NCBI GenBank assembly: GCA_938023085.1
Contig: CALHDP010000024.1
Coordinates: 1-31,836, forward strand
Direction: 5' to 3'
DNA length: 31,836 nucleotides
Source of the DNA: an uncultured Collinsella sp.
Lineage (GTDB): Bacteria; Actinomycetota; Coriobacteriia; Coriobacteriales; Coriobacteriaceae
Within the stretch, counting starts at the first letter, position 1. Every line of letters starts with the position of its first letter. This document shows, one piece after another, positions 1 through 7,660 of this stretch. Under the pieces are notes generated by a model. It was given only the letters and a program-made list of their open reading frames with translations, did no database searches and had not been told where the DNA came from. Made by a program: the position numbers and the translations under genes.

Positions 1-17
1 CCGAACTCCGTTATCGG

Positions 18-332
18 CTACATTTCCATGTTCAGCGCATTCACGGACTCCTGAGAGTGGGAGCGGCTGCTCAGACTAAAGACACAGGCAGTCAACAGCC
101 TGTTACGTAGGAAAACGTCGCGGCCCTTGATCCTGCTGACCCCCGTGATGTCCTTAAGGTAGACAATCTCGGTGTGCTTGCCGCCAAAAGTGCCCTTCTT
201 GAGTACCTCAATGCGGTTAGGGTAGATCTTGACGTCTTTAAACCTACCCGAACCTTTGTCCTGGAACAGCAGCGTGTTGTTGTCCATACGCGTCACTCCC
301 GCGGGGTTCGCTAAAACTGCCTCTATGGTCAC
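18..332 (-). CDS. Small PH-like domain protein, hypothetical
   Basis: A 104-residue soluble protein with no signal peptide or membrane segment. The core has the look of a small bacterial pleckstrin-homology-like fold: a run of beta strands (around VKIYPNRIEVLKKG, then EIVYLKDITGV), a basic RIKGRDVFLR stretch, a further strand and a C-terminal helix ending SVNALNMEM. This resembles the DUF4429/SHOCT-associated PH-like domains, but the match is from memory and only moderate. The start taken is GTG at 332; an internal ATG at residue 16 has a better-placed GGGAG and is an alternative. The gene is divergent from the DUF1016 nuclease gene; a TGCTATGTT extended -10-like element lies near 373-381 upstream. 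No catalytic motif is visible, and the function is unknown. Confidence 0.6.
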   Translation of the reverse strand: MTIEAVLANPAGVTRMDNNTLLFQDKGSGRFKDVKIYPNRIEVLKKGTFGGKHTEIVYLKDITGVSRIKGRDVFLRNRLLTACVFSLSSRSHSQESVNALNMEM

Positions 333-455
333 ATTTTAACCACCGCAAGGCTCCCATGCGAAGGTGCCAGACAACATAGCAATTCGTGTCCGCGCGAGGC
401 TTTAAACTAAATGCGTTAAAGATGCATTCCACAAGAGGAAAGTGGGGCGACAGTG

Positions 456-1505
456 ATGGGTGAACTGGTAAACCGTGGAGAATCGGCAATCGTGCCCGAA
501 GGTTTTTACAAGCAGGTCTCCTCGATTCTCAACGCCGCTCGCGACAAGGCCTATACCGCCGTTAACTTTGCGATGGTTGAGGCATATTGGGAGATCGGCA
601 AGAGTATTGTTGATGAACAGGGCGGAGAGGAGCGCGCCAAGTATGGCGATGCACTGATCGACGAACTTGCCGTTAGATTGACTAAGGATTTTGGCAGAGG
701 CTTCAACGCCAGAAGCTTAAGATACATGCGTCAGTTTTATCTTGCGTTCCCAATCCGGAACGCGCTGCGTTCCGAATTGAATTGGACACATTACCGCAGG
801 TTATCGCGTATAACCGACCCTGATGCTCGAACATGGTACATGAACGAATGTGCCGATTCTCGCTGGAGCACGCGTCAGCTCGAGCGCCAGATCAACACCA
901 TGTTCCGCGAGCGCCTACTTGCCAGCAAAGACAAAGAGGCCGTCGCCCAGGAAATCCAAAAGAGCGCCCCGACTCATCGCCCCAAGGATATCATCCGCGA
1001 CCCATATGTGCTGGAGTTTTTAGGCTTCTCAGACGATACTGCGTTTCGTGAGAGCGATCTAGAGCAGGCGCTCATCACGCATCTTCAGAAGTTCCTGCTG
1101 GAGCTTGGCCGTGGCTTCGCTTTCGAGGCGCGCCAAAAGCGCATCACCTTTGATGGGCGCCATTTCTATATTGACCTTGTTTTTTACAACTATCTGATGC
1201 GCTGCTTCGTGCTCATCGACCTTAAGACGGACGATCTTACGCATCAGGACCTGGGCCAGATGCAAATGTATGTGAACTACTACACGCGCGAGCTCATGAA
1301 CGAAGGCGACAATCCGCCCATAGGCATCGTGCTCTGCGCGGACAAAAGCGATTCGATCGTCGAGTACACGCTGCCCGAAGACAACGACCAAGTGTTTGCC
1401 GCCAAATACCTGCCGTATCTTCCAAGCAAGGAAGAGCTGGCGCGCGAGCTGAGTGCCGAGTACCGCGCCATCAACGAAGCGACTAATGGCGAAACGCAAG
1501 GGTAG
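456..1505 (+). CDS. DUF1016 / YhcG-type PD-(D/E)XK nuclease domain protein
   Basis: The 349-residue product has the two-part architecture of the YhcG/DUF1016 family. The N-terminal helical half includes the family signature around LNWTHYRRLSRITDPDARTWYMNECADSRWSTRQLERQI. The C-terminal half is a PD-(D/E)XK-type nuclease domain with FEARQKRI, YIDLVFYN and LIDLKTD followed by GQMQMYVNYY; these supply the acidic residues and lysine expected of the active site, with Asp where relatives often have Glu. Family members are putative DNA nucleases often found beside restriction-modification or mobile loci, but here the gene stands alone. ATG at 456 is taken, with GTGGGG about 8 bases upstream; a GTG directly before it is also possible. 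AGA and TTA codons cluster at about 670-735, unlike the CGC-rich remainder, hinting at foreign origin or recombination. Confidence 0.88.
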   Translation: MGELVNRGESAIVPEGFYKQVSSILNAARDKAYTAVNFAMVEAYWEIGKSIVDEQGGEERAKYGDALIDELAVRLTKDFGRGFNARSLRYMRQFYLAFPIRNALRSELNWTHYRRLSRITDPDARTWYMNECADSRWSTRQLERQINTMFRERLLASKDKEAVAQEIQKSAPTHRPKDIIRDPYVLEFLGFSDDTAFRESDLEQALITHLQKFLLELGRGFAFEARQKRITFDGRHFYIDLVFYNYLMRCFVLIDLKTDDLTHQDLGQMQMYVNYYTRELMNEGDNPPIGIVLCADKSDSIVEYTLPEDNDQVFAAKYLPYLPSKEELARELSAEYRAINEATNGETQG

Positions 1506-1684
1506 CAGCACGTTGCGACCGAAACCACCGCAGCCGTCGCAGGCGCACTCGCGGCTGCGACGCACGCTACAAAACAATACCGGTCATGGACGCCGGCAAC
1601 GACATTCTAGCCGTGGCTGGCGAGTGTGACCTGACAGGCAAAGACGCGGCCTTCGTCTGATGTGGGTCCATTGGCTGCCACAGA

Positions 1685-1710
1685 AAAGGGCCGGTTGCAG
1701 CCGGCCCTTT
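1685..1710 (-). terminator. Strong hairpin, probable terminator
   Basis: A perfect 10-base-pair stem (AAAGGGCCGG / CCGGCCCTTT) encloses a 6-base loop. Read leftwards it ends in TTTT, so it could end transcription of the zinc-ribbon gene about 220 bases upstream. The A-rich left flank means it may also act in the other direction for the DUF1016 gene. Confidence 0.65.
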
Positions 1711-1792
1711 AGACGATAGCACCTGCGTTGCCCGCGCTTCCAAAGTTGACCGACTGAGGAGCGGGTTCCGCGGCACACCTTGATTTTACCCG

Positions 1793-1821
1793 GTGGGGCG
1801 GCTCTTTTGCAGCCGCTCCAC
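1793..1821 (+). terminator. Hairpin, candidate terminator
   Basis: GTGGGGCGGCT (1793-1803) pairs with AGCCGCTCCAC (1811-1821) over 11 positions with one G-U pair, around a 7-base loop, and is followed rightwards by the T-rich TGTTTACTTTC. It may be a second terminator for rightward transcription from the DUF1016 gene. Confidence 0.5.
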
Positions 1822-1929
1822 TGTTTACTTTCATCTGGCACCCTCAAACAATCAGACGGCAGCCCGCACTCCTGAGAGCCGCCCCGCACCCCCGGCCATC
1901 ACGTTACGGCAACAACCGGCGCTACTCCC

Positions 1930-3267
1930 CTACTTCCCAAATAGCGCACCCAGCAGACCGCGGCGTTTGGGCTTTTCTTCTCGGTAGGAACCCTCGGCAA
2001 CCGCTGCAACCTGGCGCGGTTGCTCGCCGCCTCCACGGCGCACGATCTGGTACAGGAAGGGCGATTTAACGTATTTGACCTCGATGGGCGTGGCGTGCAC
2101 GGTGCTTTCACCGGACAGATGCAGGCTCGGATTGAGCGGCGCCACAATGTGCGTTTCGCGCTTGTCGCTAAACACCACCGCGGCCGCGCGGCCCGTCTGG
2201 CCGTTTACGGCGATGCGCACCTGCTCGCCGTCGCGGCTATCCGTTGCCGGACGGTCGACAAAGTACACCGGCACCATAACTAGGCCGTCCTTGTGCTTGC
2301 GGGCCTTGCGCGCCCACATGCGAATGCTCTTTTTATTGAGCCCCAGTACCGCCTCGGCATCGTTGCCGGCAATGTCGAGCGCCAGCTTATCAATGACCAC
2401 CTGGTCCTTGGTAGACGCATCGACCGAGACGACACGGAAATCGCCTTCCTGCATGGCGGGATCGAACGGACCGACCTTGGCAAAGTCCCACGGCTCCAAA
2501 ATGCCCATGAGGCGAACATCCAGGTAGTTTGCCCTGGGGTATGCCCAGTCGAGCACCTCGTAGTACACCAGGGTTTCCTTGCTCAGGCCCTTGCCCGGGA
2601 AGGACGCCATCATGCGCAGGTCCGCGAGCGCCATGGGGAAGTAGAAGAGCATCATGTCGTTTTGGATTGCGTCTTCCACGTCGTGCCCGGCAAAGGCTTC
2701 CGCATACTGGCGCACCAGCTGCAGCGCGTTGGCACGTGCCTGCTGCGGCGAAATCTCGCAGGGAATGCCCTGCTCCGGCACATATTCCGCACCCACGCCC
2801 ATGGTCAGACGCTTGCTAAACGTACCGGGCTTGAGCAGGTCGGCAATGCCGATCTTGTTGCCGCAGGACGGGCACTCGAACACACGCTGGGTCGACTCGC
2901 CCTCAAAGGACGCTCCGCAGAAGGGGCAAGGAATGCTCACATGCGTGGCCTCTTGGAACTCCTGCGCCGTGCCGCGATCCTCCCACAGCAGATGTTCCAG
3001 AACCGACTGATTGCGCCAGTGCGCATTGAAGAAATACCAGTCCGGGTCCTCCGGGCGCTCGAGTTGCGACACATGCGTGAGCTTGAGCAGTCCATCCACC
3101 ACCGTCAACGGCGTATGGCGAATGCCCAAGGCGCTCTTGGGCTCCCCCGCATCAGCCTGCCACGGAACGACCGTGCCGCAATAGGCGCACTCAAAGCTGC
3201 GCTTAGCCTGGTGCGAGTACATAGGGCCGCCGCAGTTTTGACATTTAATGGCAAACATCTCGTCCAT
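1930..3267 (-). CDS. Double zinc-ribbon protein of unknown function
   Basis: A 445-residue soluble protein with two treble-clef/zinc-ribbon-like four-cysteine sites: C9-x2-C12 with C27-x2-C30, and C114-x2-C117 with C132-x2-C135. Each would bind one Zn2+. The middle (about 170-290) is predicted mixed alpha/beta with no recognised catalytic motif, and the C-terminus ends in a basic KPKRRGLLGALFGK tail that could contact membrane or nucleic acid. The start is set at the ATG at 3267 because an AAAGGAGG site lies 8 bases upstream; a further upstream ATG (17 codons longer) lacks such a site. A 19-base palindrome lies just beyond the ribosome site. The gene is divergent from the cation transporter gene. 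The tandem zinc ribbons recall proteins annotated as TFIIB-type zinc-ribbon proteins, but I cannot assign a role. Confidence 0.8.
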   Translation of the reverse strand: MDEMFAIKCQNCGGPMYSHQAKRSFECAYCGTVVPWQADAGEPKSALGIRHTPLTVVDGLLKLTHVSQLERPEDPDWYFFNAHWRNQSVLEHLLWEDRGTAQEFQEATHVSIPCPFCGASFEGESTQRVFECPSCGNKIGIADLLKPGTFSKRLTMGVGAEYVPEQGIPCEISPQQARANALQLVRQYAEAFAGHDVEDAIQNDMMLFYFPMALADLRMMASFPGKGLSKETLVYYEVLDWAYPRANYLDVRLMGILEPWDFAKVGPFDPAMQEGDFRVVSVDASTKDQVVIDKLALDIAGNDAEAVLGLNKKSIRMWARKARKHKDGLVMVPVYFVDRPATDSRDGEQVRIAVNGQTGRAAAVVFSDKRETHIVAPLNPSLHLSGESTVHATPIEVKYVKSPFLYQIVRRGGGEQPRQVAAVAEGSYREEKPKRRGLLGALFGK

Positions 3268-3295
3268 GGAAACGTCCTCCTTTGCACAGGGGCTG

Positions 3296-3314
3296 TCGAC
3301 ATTAAGTATGTCGA
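3296..3314. promoter_or_regulatory. 19-base palindrome, candidate operator
   Basis: TCGACATTAAGTATGTCGA is an inverted repeat of 7-base arms around 5 bases. It lies about 13 bases before the ribosome site of the zinc-ribbon gene, in the region divergent to the cation transporter gene, a typical place for a repressor dimer. The binding protein is unknown. Confidence 0.4.
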
Positions 3315-3485
3315 GCAAGCAGGCACATGCCCATACCCATGTGGCCCAAAATGGACCACCCAGGCAGACGAGAAGGCTCGCTCGTTAGCACCGGCAGACT
3401 ATTGCTGCATTTTCTGAGCATCGGTGCACGGCGCCCCCGCGCGAGCTACACTATCCCCTTAAACATGATTGTGAGGACGACCGCT

Positions 3486-4667
3486 ATGCTATTTGTAAAT
3501 CGGCTGGTACATACGCTTGTTCCCGGCAGCGAGAGCGAGCCGGTCGATGCATCTTGCCGCACCAACGCGGGCTTTTCCGCAAGCCTCGTCTGCATTGGCC
3601 TCAACATCACCCTGTGCTTGGCCAAGGGCATCGCGGGCCTGCTCGCCGGCTCCGTCTCCCTCATCGCCGACGCTTTCAACAACCTCTCCGATGCCTCGAG
3701 CAACATCGTGAGTCTGCTCGGGTTCCGCCTTGCCAGCCGCCCGGCAGACGAAGGCCACCCCTATGGCCACGGTCGCTATGAGTACCTAGCCGGCCTGTTC
3801 GTCGCCGTCCTGGTTTGCGCCGTCGGCATCAATCTGATCCTCGAGTCGGTCACTAAGATCATCAAGCCTTCCCCCACTGCATATTCGGTGCTCTCCTTAG
3901 CCGCCCTCGTCTTGTCCATGCTCGTTAAGCTCTGGATGGCAGCGTTCAACCGCACGCTGGGCGATCGCATCGACTCGGAGACGCTCATCGCCACGGCACA
4001 GGACTCCAAAAACGACGTCATCACCTCGGGCTCGGTCTTGGTGGCGGCGCTTATTTCGCAGACGACAGGCTTTGACCTCGACGGCTGGGCAGGCCTGGGT
4101 GTGGGCATCTTCATCTGCATCAGCGGCATGGGCCTAGTGCGCGACGCCATCAGCCCGTTGCTGGGGCAAGCGCCCGACCCCAAGCTCGTCCAGGCAATCC
4201 GCGACAAGATCATGTCCTATCCACAGGTCTTGGGCACACACGACCTGATGGTGCACGACTACGGCCCCGGTCGTCAGTTTGCAAGCGCCCACGTGGAGAT
4301 GCCCGGCGAGGGCGACGCGTTTGAGCACCACGAGATCCTGGACACCATCGAGCACGACATCAAGCGCCAGATGGGCATCGATATCACGCTGCACTGCGAC
4401 CCCATCGCCACCACCGGCGACGATCTGCGCGGCTGGGTCAAGCGCGGCGTCATGCAGATTGATCCCGCGCTCTCCATCCACGACCTGCACGAACACGACG
4501 GGTTCGTTTCGTTTGACCTGGTGCGTCCCGACGGCTTTGACATATCCGACGAGGAGCTACTGGAACTCGTCACGCGCATCGTGCACGAGCGCCGGCCCGA
4601 CGTCTCATGCGTCGTTACGTTTGACTCGGGCTTTAGCTCGCCCGACCGTCCGGCCGAGCAGTTGTAG
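3486..4667 (+). CDS. Cation diffusion facilitator family metal exporter
   Basis: This 393-residue membrane protein exchanges protons for divalent metal ions across the cytoplasmic membrane. About six hydrophobic helices fill residues 28-225, with the family signature GLLAGSVSLIADAFNNLSDA and HPYGHGRYEYLAG between TM2 and TM3. By alignment with YiiP, the transport-site residues are D62 and N66 in TM2 and D173 and D177 (DSKND) in TM5; zinc exporters usually have DxxxD and HxxxD. Loss of His and presence of Asn suggests manganese or another hard metal, which is inference. The cytoplasmic tail (about 235-315) is the usual ferredoxin-like domain; a further segment to residue 393 (IHDLHEHDGFVSFDLVRPDG) looks like an additional copy of that fold. 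ATG at 3486 has GAGGA 8 bases upstream; longer starts would add a non-hydrophobic leader. Confidence 0.9.
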   Translation: MLFVNRLVHTLVPGSESEPVDASCRTNAGFSASLVCIGLNITLCLAKGIAGLLAGSVSLIADAFNNLSDASSNIVSLLGFRLASRPADEGHPYGHGRYEYLAGLFVAVLVCAVGINLILESVTKIIKPSPTAYSVLSLAALVLSMLVKLWMAAFNRTLGDRIDSETLIATAQDSKNDVITSGSVLVAALISQTTGFDLDGWAGLGVGIFICISGMGLVRDAISPLLGQAPDPKLVQAIRDKIMSYPQVLGTHDLMVHDYGPGRQFASAHVEMPGEGDAFEHHEILDTIEHDIKRQMGIDITLHCDPIATTGDDLRGWVKRGVMQIDPALSIHDLHEHDGFVSFDLVRPDGFDISDEELLELVTRIVHERRPDVSCVVTFDSGFSSPDRPAEQL

Positions 4668-4679
4668 CCTGCTTAACAG

Positions 4680-5669
4680 CTAGTTTCCCTGCGCGCCCGA
4701 AATACCGTTTTGTAGGGCATCCCAAGCGTTCGTTGCCATATCGCCCAGGTTCTGTGCGGTATCACCGAGATTCTGTGCCGTGTCGCCCAGCTCTTGCGCC
4801 TTGTCTCCCAACTCCTGCGCCTTGTTGCTCAAGTCCTCCAGCGCATTGGAGCTCGAGCTGTCGGTACCGCTTTGGCCGTCGGACGAGTTGCCCGAACTGT
4901 TCTTGTGCGTGAGCTGAATTTCGAGGTTGCCGCTGTCGTTATAGTAGGCAGAAGTAACGACCCAGTTGGCATCGACGACGGGCGTTGAGCCATCATCAGT
5001 CAGGACCACGGCATTCGAAAGATCGGCGCCGCGCGACTTGAGGATCTTCTTGGCGTTGGACCAGTACTGCCCTGGGATATCGCTCAGATCGACGGTGCCA
5101 GAGGAGGCGGACTCGGTTTGCTCGGCAGTGGTATCGGCCGTTGAACTCCCCCTCTTGTTGAGCATGCCCGACACGATGGCAAACACAACCGACAGCGCAA
5201 AGAAGATCGCCAGTACGATGAGGATCTTCTTGATCACGCTCGACGAACGCGACGGCTTCTTCTCCTCGTCCTCGCCATATTGCGGAATCGACTTGGGGTA
5301 CTCGCGATACGGCTCGCGCGACTCGTAGCGAGGCTGCGCCGTGCGAGGCATATACGTCGTCTGCTGAGGCTGCGGAATGGGAGTTTGCGGCAGGTCATCA
5401 TAGGGATTCGGCGTCGAGGCGGCATAAGAATCCTGCGGCGCGTAATCAAACGGGTCTGCCGCCGCGTTGCCATAGGGGCTTTGCGAAGATGCAGCGTAAG
5501 GGTCCTGCGCCGCGTCGCCATAGCCCATAACTCGTGTGGGCTCGGCAGAAGGCTGCGTCGCCGCGGGGTCGACATAACCGGGGTTGGGAACAACGCGGGT
5601 CGCATCGGCGCTATCGCCAGCCTGCGCGAAACCGTAGCCGCCCATCACGGTCGTCTTGTCCTGGTCCAT
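4680..5669 (-). CDS. Single-pass membrane protein with PASTA-like outer domain
   Basis: The 329-residue product has a long Pro/Tyr/Gln/Ala-rich cytoplasmic region (1-135) with repeated DPYAAS, SPYGNA and NPYDDL-type motifs, a basic KKPSRSSSVIKK stretch, one membrane helix at about 149-169, then an outer domain (about 194-256: IPGQYWSNAKKILKSRGADL to IQLTHK) resembling a single PASTA domain, the muropeptide-sensing module of PknB-type kinases. A Ser/Gly/Asn-rich linker and four AQ(E/N)LGD(K/T/M) heptads follow, probably a short coiled coil. No kinase domain is present. Short threonines within TTVMGG and ATRVVPNP could be kinase targets. The ATG at 5669 is preceded by GAAAGGA. The role is unknown; cell-envelope sensing is inferred only from the topology and PASTA likeness. 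Confidence 0.78.
   Translation of the reverse strand: MDQDKTTVMGGYGFAQAGDSADATRVVPNPGYVDPAATQPSAEPTRVMGYGDAAQDPYAASSQSPYGNAAADPFDYAPQDSYAASTPNPYDDLPQTPIPQPQQTTYMPRTAQPRYESREPYREYPKSIPQYGEDEEKKPSRSSSVIKKILIVLAIFFALSVVFAIVSGMLNKRGSSTADTTAEQTESASSGTVDLSDIPGQYWSNAKKILKSRGADLSNAVVLTDDGSTPVVDANWVVTSAYYNDSGNLEIQLTHKNSSGNSSDGQSGTDSSSSNALEDLSNKAQELGDKAQELGDTAQNLGDTAQNLGDMATNAWDALQNGISGAQGN
4737..4820 (-). repeat. Four 21-base repeats coding AQxLGDx heptads
   Basis: Four consecutive 21-base units encode AQELGDK, AQELGDT, AQNLGDT and AQNLGDM (residues 284-311 of the membrane protein). The seven-residue period with Leu at a fixed position fits an amphipathic helix or coiled coil; unit number may vary between strains. 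Confidence 0.8.
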
Positions 5670-5787
5670 GCAACGTGTCCTTTCCGTCGCCTGCAAGCAT
5701 CAAGTTATCCATGCATTCTACCCGCGCAAAAGCCTATGATGGGCAAAGGCCGTCGGTATCTACAAGACATGCGCGGGCCTAAGGATC

Positions 5788-5823
5788 AAAAAGCCCCGCC
5801 AGGCCATGGGGGCGCGGCGGGGC
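5788..5823 (-). terminator. Rho-independent terminator of fhs
   Basis: GCCCCGCC (5793-5800) pairs with GGCGGGGC (5816-5823); read leftwards the stem is followed by TTTTTGATCC. It lies 25 bases beyond the fhs stop codon. Confidence 0.85.
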
Positions 5824-5848
5824 GGGCAAGCGGCTATGAGCAGCAGTC

Positions 5849-7516
5849 TTAGAACAAGCCGGTGATGTTGCCGTCGTTATCGACGTCGATGTTCTCGGCC
5901 GCGGGGACCTTGGGCAGGCCCGGCATGGTCAGAACGCTGCCAGTCAGCGCGACCACAAAGTGGGCGCCGGCGGAAACCTTGAGCTCGCGCACGGTGATGC
6001 GGAAGCCCTCGGGAGCGCCCAGGGCCTTGGCGTTGTCGCTAAAGCTGTACTGCGTCTTGGCGACGCACACCGGCAGGTTGCCAAAGCCGTTCTCGCGCAG
6101 CTCGGCGAGCTGGCGCTTGGCAGCCGGCGTAAAGTCGACACCATCGGCGCGGTAGACCTTGGTGGCAACGGCCTCGAGGGCATCAGCGACATCAGCGCCG
6201 TCCTCATAGGCAAACTTGAGCTCACTCGGCCGCTCGATCAGACGCATGACCTCATCGGCAAGCTCGAGCGCGCCCTCGCCGCCCTTGGCCCAGACCTCGG
6301 AAAGCTTAACGTTGACGCCGAGCTTCTGGCACTCGGACTCGATGAGCGCAAGCTCGGCCTCGGTGTCCGTCGGGAAGCGGTTGATGGCGACCACGCAGGG
6401 CAGACCATATACGTTCTGGATGTTGTCGACGTGACGTAGCAGGTTGGGCATGCCAGCCTTGAGCGCCTCGAGGTTCTCCTCGTTGAGGTCGGCCTTGGCG
6501 ACGCCACCGTTGTACTTCAGCGCACGAGCGGTCGCGACGATCACGACAGCGCTGGGGCGAACGCCCGTCATGCGGCACTTAATGTCGAGGAACTTCTCGG
6601 CACCCAGATCGGCACCGAAGCCGGCCTCGGTAATGGCGACATCGCCAAAGCGCATCGCCATACGCGTGGCCATGATAGAGTTGCAGCCGTGGGCAATGTT
6701 GGCGAAGGGACCGCCGTGGACAAACGCGGGCGTGCCCTCGAGCGTCTGCACCAGGTTGGGCTTGAGCGCGTCCTTAAGCAACGCGGCCATGGCACCCTGG
6801 GCCTTAAGGTCGCGGGCACGGACGGGCTCGCCGGCAAAGCTATAGCCGACGACAATCTCACCCAAGCGTTCCTTGAGGTCGCTGATGCTCGTAGACAGGC
6901 ACAGGATTGCCATGACCTCGGAGGCGACGGTGATATCGAAGCCGTCCTCGCGCGGCACGCCCTGAGCCTTACCGCCAATGCCGTCGATGACGTGGCGCAG
7001 CTGACGGTCGTTCATATCGACGACGCGCTTCCAAGTGATGCGCTTAACATCGATACCGAGCTTGTTGCCCTGCTGAATATGGTTGTCGAGCATGGCGGCC
7101 AGCAGGTTATTGGCGGCACCGATAGCGTGAAAGTCGCCGGTAAAGTGCAAGTTGATATCCTCCATGGGGATCACCTGAGCCCAGCCGCCACCGGCAGCAC
7201 CGCCCTTAACGCCAAAGACGGGGCCGAGCGAAGGCTCGCGCAGGGCCACGGCACTCTTGACGCCGCGACGACGCAGGCCATCGGCCAGACCGATGGTCGT
7301 GGTGGTCTTGCCCTCGCCCGCAGGCGTTGGGTTGATAGCGGTCACGAGGACGAGCTTGGCCTGGTGATCGGTCGGCTCGTTGAGCAGTGAATAGTCAACC
7401 TTAGCCTTGTCGAAGCCGTACGGAATCAGGTGCTTTACGTCGACGCCGGCGTTCTTAGCCACCTCGGTAATGGGCAGCGGCGTGACGGAACGTGCGATTT
7501 CGATGTCAGTAGGCAT
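5849..7516 (-). CDS. fhs: Formate-tetrahydrofolate ligase
   Basis: This enzyme joins formate to tetrahydrofolate using ATP to give 10-formyl-THF for purine, fMet and one-carbon metabolism; in anaerobes it is also the second step of the methyl branch of the acetyl-CoA pathway. The 555-residue length is typical of the bacterial family. The P-loop-like TPAGEGKT lies at 64-71, followed by the conserved REPSLGPVFGVKGGAAGGG, INLHFTGDFHAI and HGGPFANIAHGCNS, and the terminal TGSVLTMPGLPKVPAAENID. The start at 7516 is chosen from the GAAAGGA site upstream; a longer frame to 7576 has no such site and would overlap the promoter. It appears to be a single-gene unit with its own terminator. No folate riboswitch is visible in the 140-base leader region. 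Confidence 0.97.
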   Translation of the reverse strand: MPTDIEIARSVTPLPITEVAKNAGVDVKHLIPYGFDKAKVDYSLLNEPTDHQAKLVLVTAINPTPAGEGKTTTTIGLADGLRRRGVKSAVALREPSLGPVFGVKGGAAGGGWAQVIPMEDINLHFTGDFHAIGAANNLLAAMLDNHIQQGNKLGIDVKRITWKRVVDMNDRQLRHVIDGIGGKAQGVPREDGFDITVASEVMAILCLSTSISDLKERLGEIVVGYSFAGEPVRARDLKAQGAMAALLKDALKPNLVQTLEGTPAFVHGGPFANIAHGCNSIMATRMAMRFGDVAITEAGFGADLGAEKFLDIKCRMTGVRPSAVVIVATARALKYNGGVAKADLNEENLEALKAGMPNLLRHVDNIQNVYGLPCVVAINRFPTDTEAELALIESECQKLGVNVKLSEVWAKGGEGALELADEVMRLIERPSELKFAYEDGADVADALEAVATKVYRADGVDFTPAAKRQLAELRENGFGNLPVCVAKTQYSFSDNAKALGAPEGFRITVRELKVSAGAHFVVALTGSVLTMPGLPKVPAAENIDVDNDGNITGLF

Positions 7517-7556
7517 GGGCGGTCCTTTCGTTACCGAATGAGAAAAAGACCAATTC

Positions 7557-7565
7557 AGCATAGCA
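7557..7565 (-). promoter_or_regulatory. Extended -10 element for fhs
   Basis: Read leftwards the sequence is TGCTATGCT, an extended -10 (TGn plus TATGCT), about 40 bases before the fhs start codon. No good -35 is visible, as is common with extended -10 promoters. Confidence 0.45.
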
Positions 7566-7660
7566 CGGGCGCGCAATAGTAAAACACCCGTAACCGATGA
7601 ATGGCGATATGTTTATCCAATGCTCAGCGATAGCCTACAGACTAGCCAAAACAAAGCGCC

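Larger units (their letters stand above)
1506..1929. other. Gene-free stretch of 424 bases between converging genes
   Basis: No convincing gene is present between the DUF1016 nuclease gene (ending 1505) and the zinc-ribbon gene (ending 1930 on the other strand). It holds two GC-rich hairpins listed separately. A 24-codon open frame starting ATG at 1586 and ending TGA at 1660 reads MDAGNDILAVAGECDLTGKD and could be the tail of a decayed gene; it has no ribosome site and I cannot assign a family. Confidence 0.6.

Noticed and set aside
2293..3417. A 374-codon plus-strand frame opposite the zinc-ribbon gene
   Set aside because: The opposite strand has a strong ribosome site and two Cys4 zinc motifs; this frame runs into the promoter region and has no domain.
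7517..7660. Tetrahydrofolate riboswitch upstream of fhs
   Set aside because: The leader is short and I see none of the conserved THF riboswitch core or pseudoknot pattern.
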